From Micromussa lordhowensis (lineage: Eukaryota; Cnidaria; Anthozoa; Scleractinia; Lobophylliidae): DNA of 64,000 nucleotides. The notes beneath the pieces were generated by a model. The model was given only the letters and a program-made list of their open reading frames with translations, made no database searches and had not been told where the DNA came from. Positions within the stretch are counted from its first letter, which is position 1, and each line of letters opens with the position of its first letter. This document shows positions 59,993 through 64,000 of this stretch, in pieces. The position numbers were made by a program, and so were the translations under genes. The stretch is from contig CAXHUQ010000947.1 of NCBI GenBank assembly GCA_964020085.1, positions 87,001 through 151,000 of the forward strand. Direction: 5' to 3'.

Positions 59993-62900
59993 GTGTTTTT
60001 TCTGGCCTTCTTTTTGCAGGAGTTTGACCTGCTCCCAACTTTGCAGAATTTCAGAAAACGCGCGCTGGGGGTCCCCTTGGCAAATTTGCATAGCTCGGCT
60101 CCACGGGCACTTTTAGAGGTGCGGTTTGCAGCAAAATGTTGTGCTAGGTTGGCACTTCAAGGAAATCCTAGTTAGGCCATGATGGCATTCGCGCCAGGGT
60201 GTTTTTTTTTAACCTTCTTTTTGCAGGAGTTTGACCTGCTCCCAACTTTGCAGAATTTCAGAAAACGCGCGCTGGGGGTCCCCTTGGTAAATTTGACATA
60301 GCTCGGCTCCACGGGCACTTTTAGAGGCGCGGTTTGCAGCAAAATGTTGTGCTAGGTTGGCTCTTTAAGGAAATTTTAGTTAAGACATGATGGCATTCGC
60401 GCCGGGGTGTTTTTTCTGGCCTTCTTTTTGTAGGAGTTTGACCTGCTCCCAACTTTGCAGAATTTCAGAAAACGCGCGCTGGGGGTCCCCTTGGCAAATT
60501 TGACATAGCTCGGCTCCACGGCACTTTTAGAGGCGCGGTTTGCAGCAAAATGTTGTGCTAGGTTGGCACTTCAAGGAAATTCTAGTTAGGACATGATGGC
60601 ATTCGCGCCAGGGTGTTTTTTCTGGCCTTCTTTTTGCAGGAGTTTGACCTGCTCCCAACTTTGCAGAATTTCAGAAAACGCGCGCTGGGGGTCCCCTTGG
60701 CAAATTTGACATAGCTCGGCTCCACGGGCACTTTTAGAGGCGCGGTTTGCAGCAAAATGTTGTGCTAGGTTGGCACTTGAAGGAAATGTTAGATAGGACA
60801 TGATGGCATTCGCGCCAGGGTGATTTTTCTGGCCTTCTTTTTTCAGGAGTTTGACCTGCTTTCAACTTTGCAGAATTTCAGAAAACGCGCGCTGGGGGTC
60901 TCCTTGGCAAATTTGACATAGCTCGGCTCCACGGGCACTTTTAGAGGCGCGGTTTGCAGCAAAATGTTGTGCTAGGTTGGCACTTTAAGGAAATCCTAGT
61001 TAGGACATGATGGCATTCGCGCCAGGGTGTTTTTTCTGGCCTTCTTTTTGCAGGAGTTTGACCTGCTCCCAACTTTGCAGAATTTCAGAAAACGCGCGCT
61101 GGGGGTCCCCTTGGCAAATTTGACATAGCTCGGCTCCACGGGCACTTTTAGAGGCGCGGTTTGCAGCAAAATGTTGTGCTAGGTTGGCACTTGAAGGAAA
61201 TATTAGTTAGGACATGATGGCATTCGCGCCAGGGTGTTTTTTCTGGCCTTCTTTTTGCAGGAGTTTGACCTGCTCCCAACTTTGCAGAATTTCAGAAAAC
61301 GCGCGCTGGGGGTCCCCTTGGCAAATTTGACATAGCTCGGCTCCACGGGCACTTTTAGAGGCGCGGTTTGCAGCAAAATGTTGTGCTAGGTTAGGTCTTT
61401 AAGGAAATTTTAGTTAGGACATGATGGCATTCGCGCCAGGGTGTTTTTTCTGGCCTTCTTTTTGTAGGAGTTTGACCTGCTCCCAACTTTGCAGAATTTC
61501 AGAAAACGCGCGCTGGGGGTCCCCTTGGCAAATTTGACATAGCTCGGCTCCACGGCACTTTTAGAGGCGCGGTTTGCAGCAAAATGTTGTGCTAGGTTGG
61601 CACTTCAAGGAAATTCTAGTTAGGACATGATGGCATTCGCGCCAGGGTGTTTTTTTCTGGCCTTCTTTTTGCAGGAGTTTGACCTGCTCCCAACTTTGCA
61701 GAATTTCAGAAAACGCGCGCTGGGGGTCCCCTTGGCAAATTTGACATAGCTCGGCTCCACGGCACTTTTAGAGGCGCGGTTTGCAGCAAAATGTTGTGCT
61801 AGGTTGGCACTTCAAGGAAATTCTAGTTAGGACATGATGGCATTCGCGCCAGGGTGTTTTTTCTGGCCTTCTTTTTGCAGGAGTTTGACCTGCTCCCAAC
61901 TTTGCAGAATTTCAGAAAACGCGCGCTGGGGGTCCCCTTGGCAAATTTGACATAGCTCGGCTCCACGGGCACTTTTAGAGGCACGGTTTGCAGCAAAATG
62001 TTGTGCTAGGTTGGCACTTCAAGGAAATCTTAGTTAAGACATGATGGCATTCGCGCCAGGGTGTTTTTTCTGGCCTTCTTTTTGCAGGAGTTTGACCTGC
62101 TCCCAACTTTGCAGAATTTCAGAAAACGCGCGCTGGGGGTCCCCTTGGCAAATTTGACATAGCTCGGCTCCACGGGCACTTTTAGAGGCGCGGTTTGCAG
62201 CAAAATGTTGTGCTAGGTTGGCACTTTAAGGAAATCCTAGTTAGGACATGATGGCATTCGCGCCAGGGTGTTTTTTCTGGCCTTCTTTTTGCAGGAGTTT
62301 GACCTGCTCCCAACTTTGCAGAATTTCAGAAAACGCGCGCTGGGGGTCCCCTTGGCAAATTTGACATAGCTCGGCTCCACGGGCACTTTTAGAGGCGCGG
62401 TTTGCAGCAAAATGTTGTGCTAGGTTGGCACTTGAAGGAAATATTAGTTAGGACATGATGGCATTCGCGCCAGGGTGTTTTTTCTGGCCTTCTTTTTGCA
62501 GGAGTTTGACCTGCTCCCAACTTTGCAGAATTTCAGAAAACGCGCGCTGGGGGTCCCCTTGGCAAATTTGACATAGCTCGGCTCCACGGGCACTTTTAGA
62601 GGCGCGGTTTGCAGCAAAATGTTGTGCTAGGTTAGGTCTTTAAGGAAATTTTAGTTAGGACATGATGGCATTCGCGCCAGGGTGTTTTTTCTGGCCTTCT
62701 TTTTGTAGGAGTTTGACCTGCTCCCAACTTTGCAGAATTTCAGAAAACGCGCGCTGGGGGTCCCCTTGGCAAATTTGACATAGCTCGGCTCCACGGCACT
62801 TTTAGAGGCGCGGTTTGCAGCAAAATGTTGTGCTAGGTTGGCACTTCAAGGAAATTCTAGTTAGGACATGATGGCATTCGCGCCAGGGTGTTTTTTTCTG

Positions 62901-63938
62901 GCCTTCTTTTTGCAGGAGTTTGACCTGCTCCCAACTTTGCAGAATTTCAGAAAACGCGCGCTGGGGGTCCCCTTGGCAAATTTGACATAGCTCGGCTCCA
63001 CGGCACTTTTAGAGGCGCGGTTTGCAGCAAAATGTTGTGCTAGGTTGGCACTTCAAGGAAATTCTAGTTAGGACATGATGGCATTCGCGCCAGGGTGTTT
63101 TTTCTGGCCTTCTTTTTGCAGGAGTTTGACCTGCTCCCAACTTTGCAGAATTTCAGAAAACGCGCGCTGGGGGTCCCCTTGGCAAATTTGACATAGCTCG
63201 GCTCCACGGGCACTTTTAGAGGCACGGTTTGCAGCAAAATGTTGTGCTAGGTTGGCACTTCAAGGAAATCTTAGTTAAGACATGATGGCATTCGCGCCAG
63301 GGTGTTTTTTCTGGCCTTCTTTTTGCAGGAGTTTGACCTGCTCCCAACTTTGCAGAATTTCAGAAAACGCGCGCTGGGGGTCCCCTTGGCAAATTTGACA
63401 TAGCTCGGCTCCACGGGCACTTTTAGAGGCGCGGTTTGCAGCAAAATGTTGTGCTAGGTTGGCACTTGAAGGAAATCTTAGTTAGGACATGATGGCATTC
63501 GCGCCAGGGTGTTTTTTCTGGCCTTCTTTTTGCAGGAGTTTGACATGCTCCCAACTTTGCAGAATTTCAGAAAACGCGCGCTGGGGGTCCCCTTGGCAAA
63601 TTTGACATAGCTCGGCTCCACGGGCACTTTTAGAGGCGCGGTTTGCAGCAAAATGTTGTGCTAGATTAGCTCTTTAAGGAAATTTTAGTTAGGACATGAT
63701 GGCATTCGCGCCAGGGTGTTTTTTCTGGCCTTCTTTTTGTAGGAGTTTGACCTGCTCCCAACTTTGCAGAATTTCAGAAAACGCGCGCTGGGGGTCCCCT
63801 TGGCAAATTTGACATAGCTCGGCTCCACGGCACTTTTAGAGGCGCGGTTTGCAGCAAAATGTTGTGCTAGGTTGGCACTTCAAGGAAATTCTAGTTAGGA
63901 CATGATGGCATTCGCGCCAGGGTGTTTTTTCTGGCCTT
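59993..63938. repeat. Repeated T-type HORs at the right end
   Basis: The first unit is chimeric: gacctgctccc on the left, as in T13, and tttgcatagc with gaggtgcgg on the right, as in T7. T8, T10, T11 and T12-T18 follow, copying 57.9-59.8 kb at an offset of 2275 bp (T12 markers at 58562 and 60837). T13 and T14 then return directly after T18, giving a 6-mer T13-T18 of about 1241 bp (ttaggtcttt at 61391 and 62632). The end runs T15-T21 and resembles 44.0-45.3 kb, including gacatgctcc in T19. Confidence 0.8.
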
Positions 63939-64000
63939 CTTTTTGCAGGAGTTTGACCTGCTCCCAACTTTGCAGAATTTCAGAAAACGCGCGCTGGGGG
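63939..64000. repeat. Partial monomer at the window edge
   Basis: The first 62 bases of a canonical monomer, ending in the G-run of gcgcgctggggg. The array continues beyond the window. Confidence 0.95.

Larger units (their letters stand above)
1..64000. repeat. Tandem satellite array, 207-bp monomer, fills the window
   Basis: The whole window is a head-to-tail array of one monomer family. The phase mark ctttttgcag occurs at 1, 207, 413, 1241, 1448 and so on to 63939, giving about 309 complete units with a mean length just under 207 bp. All units have the same orientation and I found no unrelated sequence between them. The consensus is about 51% GC with about nine CpG sites. Units differ by a few substitutions and 1-2-bp indels, and these variants recur in fixed order (higher-order repeats). 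No family name is recognised. Such homogenised arrays are known from eukaryotic centromeric, pericentromeric and subtelomeric heterochromatin; which of these applies is not visible here. Both window edges cut the array. Confidence 0.98.

Noticed and set aside
27896..60175. + strand open frames of 60-67 codons with cysteine- and phenylalanine-rich peptides
   Set aside because: They exist only in the units where tttgacatagc became tttcacatagc (stop lost) or lost two bases (frame moved). They are copies of the same repeat units and not genes.
1..64000. CRISPR array
   Set aside because: The units are 207 bp with near-identical sequence throughout; there is no short repeat alternating with unique spacers, and no cas genes.
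1..64000. Ribosomal DNA spacer, tRNA/SINE-derived or 5S-derived repeat
   Set aside because: No rRNA gene sequence, no convincing pol III A and B boxes, no poly(A) tail and no target-site duplications were seen; the units are tandem only.
1..64000. Telomeric repeat tract
   Set aside because: The cctagttagg motif looks faintly telomere-like, but it occurs once per monomer and never in tandem short-repeat form.

Overview
The window is one uninterrupted tandem satellite DNA array. From the first base to the last it is built from a single monomer family of about 207 bp, always in the same orientation. There are about 309 complete copies plus a 62-bp partial copy at the right edge. The monomer phase (each unit taken to start at ctttttgcag) is at position 1 and again at 63939, so the net drift from exact 207-bp spacing over 309 units is only -25 bp. 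The consensus monomer is about 51% GC. I see no protein-coding gene, RNA gene, transposon, CRISPR array or unique sequence. Both edges lie inside the array, so its true length is unknown. This organisation is typical of eukaryotic heterochromatin (centromeric, pericentromeric or subtelomeric), but nothing here says which. I do not recognise the family and cannot name the species.

The information in the window lies in how monomer variants are ordered. Variants are marked by small diagnostic changes, above all a hypervariable dinucleotide in aaatNNtag, and also G-run and T-run lengths, a 1-bp loss (cacggcac) and a 2-bp loss (tttgcatagc). They recur in fixed order, giving nested higher-order repeats (HORs). 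Left to right: 1-4065 is a 10/11-monomer block duplicated once, and 4066-5926 is mixed. 5927-13999 is an HOR family with unit lengths of 6, 6, 7, 9 and 11 monomers, where the 9-mer reads as a recombinant of the 7-mer and the 6-mer. 14000-16911 carries a trimer HOR of about 621 bp. About 16080-20214 is a 12-monomer (2484 bp) duplication with a divergent subfamily (cagtagtttcccc). 20215-26620 is heterogeneous, with 5-mer and 4-mer duplications.

The right part (about 26.6-64 kb) is four diverged instances (I-IV) of one long ordered block of monomer types. Each has gained or lost whole numbers of monomers, and some loss points leave chimeric monomers. The last 9 kb contains successive 6-, 7- and 11-mer HORs and looks like the most recently rearranged part. 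The stretch 47.1-50.6 kb between instances III and IV is mixed and holds a trimer duplication.

No genes act together here. Every open reading frame of about 60-125 codons is a by-product of the repeat, because 207 is exactly 69 codons. Any role would be structural: each monomer carries several short dyad symmetries and one polypyrimidine tract followed by gcag|g. HOR labels (a-f, T1-T21, U, V) are my own shorthand from reading variants by eye; boundaries are approximate to about half a monomer unless an exact anchor is given.
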